DNA from: Panulirus ornatus
Taxonomy: Eukaryota > Arthropoda > Malacostraca > Decapoda > Palinuridae
Length of the DNA stretch: 64,000 nt
Assembly (NCBI RefSeq): GCF_036320965.1
Contig: NC_092232.1
Span: forward strand, 52,388,982-52,452,981
Reading direction: 5' to 3'
Both the position numbers and the translations under genes were made by a program. Below, in pieces: positions 37,200 to 48,494 of this stretch (position 1 is its first letter; each line of letters opens with the position of its first letter). The notes beneath the pieces were generated by a model. It ran no database searches and was not told the origin of the DNA. It saw only the letters and a program-made list of their open reading frames with translations.

Positions 37200-37780
37200 G
37201 TCGACCATCACTCTACACCCAACACCACCACATTTAACCACCATCACTCTACACCCAACACTACCACACTTAACCACCGTCACTCTACACCCAACACTAC
37301 CACACTTAACCACCATCACTCTATATCCAACACCACGACACTTAACCATCACTTAACTACACTCATCACCAACACAGTTTATGAAACCCAACCATAACCA
37401 CACTTGACCCGCCACATTAACGTATCCACCACTTATACTTAACCCATCACTACACTTTACACTACGCTTTACCCATCCCAATACAACGGCCGCCCATCAC
37501 GACACTATATCCACTTAAACCATCACTAAACGACATTCGTTACCACACTTTACGCATCATTACAACCACTTCGACACATTCTTTACTCATCATTACAACC
37601 ACTTCTACACATCTTTTTTACTCATCATTACAACCACCACCACACTATTATACTCATCATTACAACCACCACCACACTTAACCCATCACCACAAAACCAT
37701 CATCGCCACACTCTCTTCATCACTTCACTACACCCATCACCCCCAACATTACACTCGCTACCTCCACACAACAGGAGAAC
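37200..37780. repeat. CAC/ACC-rich degenerate tandem region with 36-bp repeat
   Basis: At 37200-37350 three to four units of 36 bp contain CCATCACTCTACACCCAACA. To about 37780 the sequence decays into CATCACTACAACCACC-type phrases. The plus strand is almost free of G, giving extreme strand asymmetry. Confidence 0.85.
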
Positions 37781-38028
37781 GAGGGGCCACGCTGACACAC
37801 GATACATCTTCATTAAACTCCGCCACCATAAAAAAAAAGTCGTCCCCCCCAAAAAAAATTTAAACTTGGCAGGGAAAACACCGTCCTATTTCAGAGAGGG
37901 GGGGGGGGGGGAAACTTTAGCGAACTAAATATTTCAACTGAAAATAAATTCTATTGCCGAAAATTTGTCAGGGTGTCGGGCAGTGGCATGGGGCAGCCGC
38001 CTACGGCCGGGCAACACAACGGCACTGG
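37781..38028. other. Homopolymer-rich spacer
   Basis: Contains runs of A (about 37831-37839, 37852-37858), C and a run of 12 or more G near 37897-37911. No gene. Confidence 0.6.
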
Positions 38029-38034
38029 GTGTGT

Positions 38035-38073
<39 letters not shown>

Positions 38074-38105
38074 TGTACACCCTGCTGAGACACCCCTCCC
38101 TACCA

Positions 38106-38138
<33 letters not shown>
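38029..38138. repeat. (GT)n and (CA)n in inverted arrangement
   Basis: (GT)n at about 38029-38071 is followed 31 bp later by (CA)n at about 38104-38138. The tracts are complementary on one strand and could form a long hairpin. Short frames through them are artefacts. Confidence 0.9.
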
Positions 38139-39358
38139 CCTGAACGAACGAATGACTACTACACTAAGTGTACTCAGCTGGGAAAGAACTTACTGTGTGT
38201 ACTCAGGCGGGCATAAAAAAAGAAAAAGAAAAAAAAGAGTCCGCGCCTTCACACACTGTGTATATACACTAGACACGACAAACTGTGCAATGTAGACAAT
38301 ACCACATCGGGTCCACGTAACTAATATCAAACACGCCAGTGCACAAAGAGGATATCACCACACTGGGATATACATGAAGTGAGCAAAACGCCAGTAGCCT
38401 ATACTATGTGGACGAGTTGAATCACCATATCAATCTAGCCACAGACACTGGGGCTGGGGCAACACACACTAGGCAACTTGAGTGTGTAGATGTATATGGT
38501 ACATGTACATGACACAGAAACCGCTGGCTATCAATCCTGTGTCCTAGCTGGTGTACTTGACCTGCTACTTTTGAGGAAGACGTAGCTCCACACGCAACAG
38601 ACAGACAGACCACGGGAGCAACATAAAATGTTAGCTAAATACCAAAAATGTGGAGGCAAAAGGAGGTTCTCCAGTCGTTTATCCAACACACATCAGATAC
38701 CGTGGCTCCTCTAGCTCCTCCGCCATCATGCGATGTAGAGTAAGCGAGCATGAACCGTAGCGTTACGGCCTTGATATGCTTGTAGACTGAGGCAACAGCT
38801 GGTAGCATGCTGGTATGACCTTCTGGCCGCCATCTGTCGTCTTCACTACCCGTCAGACCCCAGGCAAGAGTTCACAGAACCTACAGCTATATAATGAACG
38901 GATCGGGAACTCACACGCCATCAAGAGGTGATCAAAATATCCCATTTTCTCCAGATCTAAAAGTACTTGGTCATCCGTCTTCAGGGAACCAACACACCTT
39001 AACATCTGTCATGTATCGTGAAGACTGTTACTTTAGTCATTGAAGAAGCATTACATGTCTAATGGACAAAGAACATGTAAGTCTAAAATTGAAGCAGTAA
39101 GACTGCGCTAACATACCACCCGTTGGGATGACACGGTGTGGTCACACACGACAAGACCAGCAGAAGATGTTGTTATCAGAATGAGACAAGAAATCTAAGA
39201 GCGCTTGAGTACGGCACTACGACCCTTGAGCATAAAAGCGGTAGCCTTGGACGGCCTATGTAGTCCTTAACCTGACCCCTGAGGATCAGGTCTTATACCC
39301 ATAGGTCGCACTTGTCGAGCTCTCAACAGGTTGCACAGAAGGACATAGAACAGCAGCG
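38139..39358. other. Unassigned intronic sequence
   Basis: No motif-bearing frame, RNA gene or named repeat was recognised. Confidence 0.35.
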
Positions 39359-39399
39359 AGACACACACACACACACACACACACATACACACACACACT
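39359..39399. repeat. (CA)n microsatellite
   Basis: About 20 CA units with one TA interruption. Confidence 0.95.
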
Positions 39400-40067
39400 C
39401 AAGTCAATATCAAATTTCCATCCCAGGCAGACACGACAACTGGCCAGCTGACGCAGGAGCAGCCAAGGGCGGCCAGGACCAGGGGGCCAAGTCAGGAACT
39501 GCCACCACCTCCCCCCCCCACCCTCTCGACCCCTCCCTACCGTCCAACCTGCACTATCACTCAGAGCCTTGGGGGAGGGGGAGGGGGTGTCCTCACCGCC
39601 CCACCACAAGCCAACATAATTATGCACCTGTTTCTCCAGGGGAATTCCCCCGGTCCACCTGACCTTCACCGCTAACAGGGTTTCCCTAAAACCCTTTTAG
39701 CACGACGGCACGACCTTTTTGAGCTCGATGGAACGAGGTAAAGTCGACGGTTCGACCCTTTAAAACATGGCGTTACAAGCCTGGAGTATTGATGGCCTGG
39801 CCTTCAACCACACCCTCGAAGGGTGATAATCGCCGACGCCCCTGCACCATCTGCCGCTCACGCATCATACCAGTATCAGGAACAACTCTCCCTCATTCCA
39901 TTTAAGGTGTGGCGTCGCTGTTGAAGGGAGGGCAAAGAAAACAGAAGCAAAGCTGAGGGTGAGGGTGATATCCTGAGGCAGGGAGGTGCTGGAGGGTGCG
40001 GTTGGCCTCCTGGACAGCAGCGGCCGCTTCCCAGATGGTGCTGGGCCGCGCCTCGCCACCGCCGGCG
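39400..40067. other. Unassigned GC-rich sequence
   Basis: GC-rich with C8 and G-rich tracts. Opposed frames are shadows of one another. Confidence 0.35.
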
Positions 40068-40100
40068 GGGCCTCAAACACCACATTCCTCGCCCTCAGGG

Positions 40101-40156
<56 letters not shown>

Positions 40157-40230
40157 ACGCCACAGTTGCATCTACCGTCCAGAGCCACTCCCATCGGCTC
40201 AGAATAAAGAATTACAGCCAGGTCTGGCTG
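40068..40230 (+). repeat. Direct repeat copy 1 with expanded (GT)27
   Basis: Matches 42685-42802: GGGCCTCAAACAC(C/T)ACATTC, TCGCCCTCAGGGTT, (GT)n, GC.CCACAGTTGCATCTACCG, GAATAAAGAATTACAGCCAG, GGTCTGGCT. Here the GT tract is about 27 units. Confidence 0.95.
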
Positions 40231-41777
40231 GGGGTCACACAGACACGAAGAGATTTGCATATTTGTTTCCAAAACATTTTCAAGCTAGACCCGGAGGTAT
40301 ATCATTTCTCATCATCACGGTCGGACAACCTCACACCTCAAGCCTCAGCCATGTACTTGATGACTTCAATCTTCACAGACTTAAAGTCCGGGGCGTCCTG
40401 ACAGATGGGTGGATAAAGGATGGTGGCAGGACCCATCGAACCGTCTGTCCTCTCCGAGTACTCTCGCCAGTACCTTAGGTCTCCTTGTGAGCTTCTGTCT
40501 CACGGGCAAACGTTACGAGCAGAACCCTATGATGCCGCCAGCCTGGTGCCACAGTCTATCCTCCACAAAATCACTAACCCAAGATCGCGCAGGTCGTCAA
40601 CACTGAACAGGATGACATCGTCCGTCAAAGAAAATATGGCCAAGAAACATCAAAAGTTTCCACAAGGGGATGGCAGCCACGACACGAGGAGATTGGGTAA
40701 ACTGCGAGATCACAGACTCGGCCAAAATCCTTTTCTGGAAGTTGAGGGAAAATGTTTAAAGATGACAGACTCCTGGATAACCAACGTCAGAAATTTCTCT
40801 TGAGCCTTCAGCTTCACCACCTGGAGCTGCTACACTACTCACACACACACACACACAACGGTTTCCGACCGACTCCCTTCTGTCAAGAATGGCCGCGAAC
40901 CACAGCTAACGGATTATAAGCTGACGAAATTCTTAGTACTCGGCCATCCTGAGAATTGCAATCATCACAAGGGGAAGGTTAGAAAAAAACTAACCACACA
41001 CTCACACACGCACACCCGTATCTAGAGCCTGGAGGCCGACGGCCGCTCTCTACCTGAGCGCAATGATGTTGGTTGATGCGATCATCTGAGCACTAACACT
41101 CGCACACATTACTGCCCTTACCACCTGCTCCAGACAGATGCTCGCTCATTACACAGCAGCCGGAGCAGCGCGCCTCGGGTCCTCCATCACCGCCGCGCTC
41201 ACTTGTGCCAGTGATACAAGCTCAAACCCGACAGTGCAGATGTTAGGGAGGAGTGTTAGAGTGAGGAGGATGGGAGGCCGTGGACATAACTCCCTCACAC
41301 TACACAAGCAGAGTTAGCATGGGAGGGCACCAGATGACGAACGGTGGCCCTAGACGTGCGATAAAGAGTTCCTTAGGAAACACGACGAGCGATGGATCGT
41401 TCGCTCGGCCATAAGACGTGCGACTATGCGACGGGCTCGCTGGGCTATACGAAGGGTTTGCTAGGCCACAAGACTTAAGACAAAGGTTTCAGTGGGCAGT
41501 AAGTCGTGCGACGAAGAATTAGCTGAACCACACTGACCGTCCTTAATGCCTCCGAACGTCACCCATCAACCGTAAACACATATCCCGCGGGGCACTGCCT
41601 ACCCCTCAAGTCACAGACAGGACTCTGGGCCTTCCACTTGCTTCCCACAGGAAGCAGGTGACTGTAAATCGAACAGGGATGGTAGCATTGCTTGTATTCG
41701 AGAAACAAACCCTCCCTAAATAGTTCCAGGTACAAGAAATACTGTTCGCTGATGGAAGCAGCATAAGATATTAATAT
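40231..41777. other. Unassigned intronic sequence
   Basis: Includes a small CA tract at 40841-40857. Open frames at 40409-40803 have no motif. Confidence 0.35.
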
Positions 41778-42090
41778 AGCTCACTGCAGGATGTATCATA
41801 GAGTAAGAATACTGCCCACTCCTGGAAGTATCACAACGGATTAATAATGCTCACGTCTGCAAGTATTATGACGTGTCAAAACTGCTCACTGTTCGAAGCG
41901 TTGTAATGCATTAGTGCTGGTCACTGCTGGGAGTACCGTAGTACTATGTCAATAATGCTCACTGTTCTATCATAACGTATCAATACTACTCACTGTTGTA
42001 GCAAATAGAATCAGCACTCATCACTGCTGGATGTACTATAACACGTCGATACTGCTCACTGCTGTAAATATCATATCAACTTATCAATAT
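41778..42090. repeat. Degenerate tandem repeat, period about 40 bp
   Basis: Seven or eight diverged units sharing AATACTGCTCACTG(C/T)TG, GAAGTAT and a following CATAACGTATCA-like phrase. Length varies among units. Confidence 0.7.
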
Positions 42091-42244
42091 CTTTCAATAC
42101 GGCCTATATCTTTTTCATTAGTGCCCGTTCTCACGGCCATCTGTATCATCTTACATGGTCATGATCACCCATAACTTCAAAGGCTTGTTTAATGGACACT
42201 AAGCCACGCTAGGTTTTGAAAAAAGTCCACTCTGGGATAAAGAC

Positions 42245-42490
42245 AGACTCGAAGTGCGCGGTGCGACCCCTAAGCAAGACGGTACGACTCGAGCAAGACG
42301 GTACGACTCTTGAGCAAGACGGTACGACCCTTAAACAAGACGGCATGATGTGAACAAGACGGTACGACCCCTATGCAAAACGGCATGGTCTGAGCAAGAC
42401 GGTACGACCCCTAAACAAGACGGTATGACTTAAGCAAGTCGGTTCGACCCTCGAGCACGGCGGTATGACTTGAGCAAGACGGTGCGAGGC
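42245..42490. repeat. Tandem repeat, period about 23 bp
   Basis: About ten imperfect units with AGCAAGACGGTACGACCC(C/T)T cores. Some carry GGCATG(A/G)T in place of GGTACGAC. Confidence 0.88.
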
Positions 42491-42684
42491 TTGAGTATAA
42501 GTGAGATCATGCAGGTCACATGAATCACCTCATCCATGACCTGACGGGTCACTGGCAGGTACAACGATACTAACATGTTACCGAGATCCGCGTCTTGCAG
42601 GAAACTGGTCCGTCATGCAAGGATCAATCACAGGTCGCATGACAGGTCACCGGTACATCAGACACATGTAAGGTAGAAGGTCAA

Positions 42685-42802
42685 GGGCCTCAAACACTAC
42701 ATTCCTCGCCCTCAGGGTTGTGTGTGTGTGCACCACAGTTGCATCTACCGTCCACAGCCACTCCCATCTGCTTAGAATAAAGAATTACAGCCAGGTCTGG
42801 CT
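42685..42802 (+). repeat. Direct repeat copy 2 with short (GT)6
   Basis: The partner of 40068-40230, about 2.6 kb away in the same orientation. It has an unexpanded GT tract of about six units and a few substitutions. Confidence 0.95.
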
Positions 42803-45252
42803 TGCCCCGACCGGGACCCGGGAGTCCTATACTCCCCCAGCAGAGCGACCCACATCACGGCAGCGGCGGACATCACGGGTGCATTACTGGCACCGCGTGG
42901 GACACTGTGGGCACCGTCACCAAGGTCGGGTTCACCCAGCATTCACCTCGGGCACCGGAACATCACGGGTAAGTACCGGTAAGCTGTCTTTGGTGACGGC
43001 CCTGGGCAATTATGGTAATGCGGGCGGTATTTTTGCCGCCGAGTGACCCAGCCGGCGGATGGTTGGCCCGACGGCGGCCCAGGTCCGGTCACTACCACCA
43101 GCCAGCGGCTCTTTTGCCACGAATGGCGGTGGTGCTTCCTGCCGTGGATGAAGGATGGGAGGAGAGGCGTTTGGCGGCCTGCGGTGACCAGGGGCTCATG
43201 TCCGGGAAGCATTCGAGTACGTGGCTACATAACATCCTTCCAGCCGCAGTTTTTTTAAGTGATGCAACAGAACCTCTTGTTTCCTCGTGCCCATCCAGCA
43301 GGACATTGCTCCTCTCCCAGCTCGGTCTCCCTCATCCTCAACTACCTGCCCTCACTCTCATCATCGGCTACGTCAGCCTGACCCCTCCATCATCTATAAC
43401 TCAGATCGATCACTTAATAAACCGTTCGGATCGCTTCCACCCTCCACCATCAGTGCCAGGATCACTGCTCACCAGCACCAGTACGGGGAGGCACCAGTCA
43501 GGAGAGAATTGGGATGAGGCTGAGGGAATGTCATGGTACTGGGGCGTTTGGCATGGGAGGCGCTTCTGATGGGAGCACGCACATATCGCATGAGCGAGAG
43601 CGAACATGCTGACGGAGGAGAAGCCGAGATCAACTGACAGAGGAGAAGCAGAAACACACATGATGCCACTAAGAACATGCCAACTTTCTTTCAAGGACTC
43701 ATCAATGCTACTTAGACGGTGACACGAACCAAAATTCTCCAGCTACTGTCCGGTGATCAGTTTTTCCTGCTTCATCCTCACACACCCCGGATGTCCTGCC
43801 CCAATCTGCAGCGAGGCCTCCAACAGTCACCACGCCCCACCAAACCCCGGCAGGGACCCTCCTCAACACACCAGATGTACTCTTCATCTTTCCACGGACA
43901 TGGACGATCAGACTCATCAGTAGCAGCTTTTGACAGTGTCACACGGTCATTCCCGTTTTCCCTAAGATAGGACACCACGTAACACCCGCCATACAGGCCT
44001 GTCCTCCCTATGATGGAGCACCACTTAGCACCCGGCACAACCGCAGCGCCAAGACGCCAGACGGTACGAGGCACCTGCGCTGATCCAGTTTGTAACTCGA
44101 TTCAATACAGTTCTGTTGAAACAGGTGAATTACCGAACAGCAACTACACTGCCGACGTATAATTTGCTAAACAAACACTGGGACTCGAGAGCCGTAGCAC
44201 ACACTGGAACACACAAGATTTTCCCGCCATATTCGTGCGTGCCTTGCTGCCGGCAGCACTGGTCCGAGGGGCACCTCCAGTGATTCACCCACCGCCCGGG
44301 AGGAGTGAGGGCTGATTTACATGTGATACAGCTGAGGTGTGTTAAGAGTCCTCTTTACCCCAAGAGCGTACGTCCATATTTGCATTGATCTACTATGGGA
44401 GTCCCTCGTCGTAGTGAGCGAGTCTTGCTCGTATGGAAGGGAGAATTTAAATCAGTGTGGCCACTGCCGCGCCGCGAGAGCAGCACGCGTTGCGGTGTAT
44501 GACGCTGACAGCTCCGGGAACCTGCGCGACTAAAAGCTCCTAGTACTGTTGCAGCCAGACTCGTGTGAAGATGGGAGGAGGTAGATGATGAGGGAACTGA
44601 CCCGGGCACTCGGAGGACGAATGATTCTGCAGTACACGTCCAGGAAACCACCCGTTCAAAGCTGTCGAGGGAGCTGGGGGCAGTTTAACCCACGTACGAC
44701 CACCACATATCCGACATTCGTTGTGGTCTTCGCTCGCGTCAACTCAACATAACTCCCGACGTAATGAAAACGAGTCTGAAGTTAGGCTAATCAAAGGCCG
44801 CAGAGAACGTGAGATGGGTCTGTAAACAACTTAAAGCCTCTTCCAATCCAGTGACAGTCGATCAGGGTTATTTGTTCGTTGATTTTCATGCCCACTTTTT
44901 AGTTTTAGAAGACTCTTTTTTTGAAGAAACACCGCTGCTCTGTGATCTAATATTGCTTCTCTTCTGTATGATGCAACGCATCTTATTATTTTGTGTTCCT
45001 GTGAGCCAGTGTTTCCTCAAATATTTCTGATCACGACAATAAATACAATCCTTTGCCAGCCTGATGACCCATAGAACTGTTGAATGTAGTTTTAATTGTT
45101 TATTATTTTGATATGTAGTGTTCATTAGTTTCATTCATACTGAATTAATCTGGATAACAAAAACTGAATTTATCTTAGCAACTTTTTCATCTGGCAAAAT
45201 GGAAGGCATAATTTTTTATAAAACGAACGTGCTTTTTTTTTTCAGCTGTTAC
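42803..45252. other. Unassigned intronic sequence
   Basis: Frames at 43012-43569 and its shadows have no domain. The first half is GC-rich; after 44850 it is AT-rich. Confidence 0.35.
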
Positions 45253-45412
45253 TCATGATGCTGCTTCATGCTATCATGATGCTGCTTCATGCTATCATGA
45301 TGCTGCTTCATGCTATCATGATGCTGCTTCATGCTATCATGATGCTGCTTCATGCTATCATGATGCTGCTTCATGCTATCATGATGTTGCTTCATGCTAT
45401 CATAATGCTGCT
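45253..45412. repeat. 21-bp tandem repeat, about 7.5 copies
   Basis: Units contain ATGATGCTGCTTCATGCTAT and are nearly perfect, decaying at the right end. Because 21 is divisible by three the array reads as a repeated MMLLHAI heptapeptide, but there is no coding context. Confidence 0.97.
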
Positions 45413-46149
45413 GTATTCCTGGAGTGAACTCTTTTGTGTTCTGGTTTACCGTCGATAAATTTTACGCGAAAAAATTATTTTCAGTAACTTTTGTCCACAT
45501 TTCCATAATTCCTTATAATTCCCCAGTTTCATTATGTAATTCCGATGGTAATATTTCATAACTTTGGCCCAAACTATTTGTTTTCCCTCCCTCGAGACCT
45601 TACCGCAACCCTTGTGAACATTCTTGCCATCCTCGTGTATGTACCTCAAAGGAGGTGAAGCTTGTTTCTGATGAATTAACAAACTCAGTTAGCCACTGCA
45701 AGACCTGACTGAAAGCTGACTAATCCCTCAATGTCTTCAGTAAATGTGTAAATGAGTTCCTGTTGCGTCACTCTATGTATCTGTTGTATATTTACTGCGT
45801 ATGTTTATTGTCCTTGTCACCATTTATCCTACTCTCAGCCTCTGCAAATCATATTTTTTTTCTCGGTGTGTTTCTTCCCACTGAGAGTATATAAACTTCC
45901 TTCGTCTGGGGACGATGGTCGAACCAGGGATGACTGGTCGAATTCTGGCTGGTGGTGGCGCGTCCGCACCTCGTCATTACTTCCTTATTAAAGTCGTGGG
46001 TGAGGTAGAGAGCACAGGCGACGGTGATGCTGCACATATAAGGGTTTTCTCCATTGCTGATATCCAGTGGTATTTCCCCTCTCTCCTCTGGTGGGTTCTG
46101 GTCTACGATGAAGGGGTGGAAAGTCTTCACTCACCCTTTAAAAGACACG
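45413..46149. other. Unassigned intronic sequence
   Basis: AT-rich; no motif-bearing frame or named repeat. Confidence 0.35.
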
Positions 46150-46400
46150 TCTCTCTCTGACTTCATCAGCTTTTTTAAGGGTCACGTCTCCCTATGTCTG
46201 AGTTCATCAGCTTTTAAGGGTCACGTCTCTCTATGTCTGAGTTCATCAGCTTTTAAGGGTCACGTCTCTCCGAGTTCATCAGCCTTTAAGGGTCACGTCT
46301 CTCTATGCCTGAGTTCATCAGCCTTTAAGGGTCATGTCTGTCTCTGTCTGAGTTCATCAGCCTTTAAGGGTCACGTCTCTCAATGTCTGAGTTCAATCTC
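46150..46400. repeat. 39-bp tandem repeat, about 6 copies
   Basis: Units contain GAGTTCATCAGC(C/T)TTTAAGG and GTCACGTCTCTCTATGTCT. One unit is shortened near 46265 and the leftmost is diverged. Confidence 0.93.
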
Positions 46401-48009
46401 TCTGCATCTGTTTGAGAATCTCTTGGGAGATTCTCAAGCATACGATTCTCTCTGTCTCTCGTATATTTACATCTTACGAGTGGCAGGTAAAAATCTTGAA
46501 GGATTACAGTCTCAAGCTGGACTTACAGTTGTCTTCAAAGAAAAAAAGAAAAATAGCTTTCAACTGTTGTGTTAATTTCTGTGATTTCAGATCTGGTGGT
46601 TTACATGCGCATGCAGTTACTAGGCTCAGGTTTACAGTCAAGTTACAAAAAAAAAAATCCATCAATTCATTTGCCAACTGTTACCAGCCGGGTTGTTATA
46701 AGCAGGTCTAATATGATACCCCAACTCCCACACACGTCCTTCTTACTCTGGCACTCGTATATGAATCTTACTTTCGACCTGCTTCCTCAGTGTCTCTGTT
46801 ACCTTCCACATGGGCTACAGCGAAGGCTGCACGCACTATTTACCTCAATCATAAAACCAGTTATTTGCGCCTGCATAGTTAAAGTGACAATTTGCCGGTT
46901 ATCCTCTTGGAGTTATCTGTATGCCTTCCAACTTTTACCACACTATTCCGGGAGTTACTGATGTCTTTCGCTCTAATAAAGAGTCTTAAAAGGATCTAAT
47001 GGTCTGTTGCTGTCTGAATTCTTTTGTATTCCTTCGTTGAGGCACTTCGTCGGTTGTGAACTACATAATCCCTGGACTTTGGTAAATATGAAATATATTG
47101 TTTCGTGGTGTTGTCTTGTTTTGGTGGTCGCGATGGCTCTGTTGCCCTAAGAACATGAAGGTCTTCAGTTCCTTCATCCGCCAGCGAGGAACAGCGAAAG
47201 GGGCCATCTGCTTCTCTGCTGTTCGCTGATATCTATCATCTCGTTATCTGCTTAAGTTTCCCGTGTTTTAACAGGTGTCTGTGAATGTGGGATATACTGC
47301 CATCCTTGCAGTTTGCCTTGGAGTCAGTACCACACAATTCCTACCATGTGCTGGGGTGAATACAAACAATGTGTATATATATTTTTTCCTCTCCCACTTC
47401 AGGAAGTTTGCATATATCTGGGTCGTACACGCCACATCTCTCTCCCAACAAGAATTCGTGTGCATCCGCAAATTCGCCCCGTGCCTCTTCGTCATTCTAA
47501 ACATTCAAATTCTAAACTCTCGCATCAGCTGAGAGAGGGAGAGAGATAGAGAGAAGAGTGGCTTGAGGTTGCACGTGATATAATCTGAGTCAGTGTGGGG
47601 CTGGCGGTAGGTGTGATGAAACACATGAAACTGGGAGTCTGTGAAGCCCTGGCCACTTCCTGTGAGCTATGACAATGACACCCGAACTCCTGCCTACCAA
47701 TGGAGTCCAGCTGGATCAGTGTGGTGCAGTAACCCACTCCAGACGTGGCCCTAGTACCAAATGCAAGGTGGTACGTACACTGCCACTCTTACCAACCATT
47801 TCTTCACACTGACGCGCCCAAGTCGATACATTTCCTCCGACTCTTATCAGTGTATCGTTAACACATACTAAATAGAGTCCCTCAGGAAAAATAAACAGAA
47901 TATATAAATCATGGTCTATAGACTCCAAACCATTCAGGTTCCTTATACCAAAAATTTTAACATTAGGACCATATTTTTCTTGTAAATACAGAGTGCACGA
48001 CATTCATTT
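46401..48009. other. Unassigned intronic sequence
   Basis: A minus frame at 47716-48003 is open but has no domain I can name and no clear splice sites. Confidence 0.35.
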
Positions 48010-48365
48010 TCTAAAATGCAAAGGGTCTTCCTTGAACATCAAGTGCTGTGAAGGGAAACAGTGTAGTACTCGCAATGGATCTACCTCTGGTTCGGGATGC
48101 CAAGACGTTAAACCCCGTGTGGTAATAACAGCGGGTCTACATCTGGTGCTGGGTGCTAGAAAGGTAAACTTCAGTATTCGTGGGTTTACATCTTGTACTG
48201 GATACTAGGAGGGCGCAAAATATGAATAAAAGGATAACATTTGGTACAGAGTGCTGAGGGTCAACTATGTGATACTCACAGTGGGTCTACATGTAGCACT
48301 GGCTGCTGAAGGTAAACTATGTAATACTTACGATAACTCAAAATGCAGTACAAGGTACTAGGAGG
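48010..48365. repeat. Degenerate tandem repeat, period about 55-60 bp
   Basis: Five or six diverged units share GTGGGTCTACAT(C/G)T(G/A)G, a (G/T)CTGGGTGCT(A/G) word and a GGTAAACT(A/T) word. It lies in the intron immediately beyond the donor of the 48388-48494 exon. Confidence 0.65.
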
Positions 48366-48387
48366 ATACACAGTTGGTGGTACTCAC

Positions 48388-48494
48388 GTGTAGCGTGGCG
48401 TGCTTGGGTACGGTGCCTGAGTCCTGGGCCCTCACACTGAGCCAGTAGCAAGAGACAGTCTCCCGGTCCAGCCAGGACAAGGTGTAGATGGATC
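48388..48494 (-). CDS. Internal exon of a FAT-like giant cadherin (upstream)
   Basis: A 107-nt exon bounded on the minus strand by TCTTGCAG at the acceptor and CAC/GTGAGTAC at the donor. It starts with two bases (GA) of a split codon, giving Gly if the previous exon ends in G, followed by 35 codons and ending on a codon boundary. The peptide begins SIYTLSWLDRET and continues YWLSVRAQDSG then VPKHATLH: the classic end of a cadherin EC repeat (G.I.T...LDRE....Y.L.V.A.D.G.P). The next residues should be V.V.D.NDN, which must come from the next exon. From memory FAT1-type proteins have a YWLTVYAVDRG..P segment one repeat before the LDRE..EHVLEVTVTD segment seen at 5613-5881, so both exons fit one gene transcribed leftward. 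Confidence 0.75.

Noticed and set aside
45255..45458. Heptapeptide-repeat protein
   Set aside because: A 21-bp tandem repeat with no gene context.
47716..48003. 95-codon minus frame near the cadherin exon as a missing cadherin exon
   Set aside because: Contains VNDT by chance but lacks DxNDN, LDRE or EC strand patterns, and has no convincing acceptor or donor.
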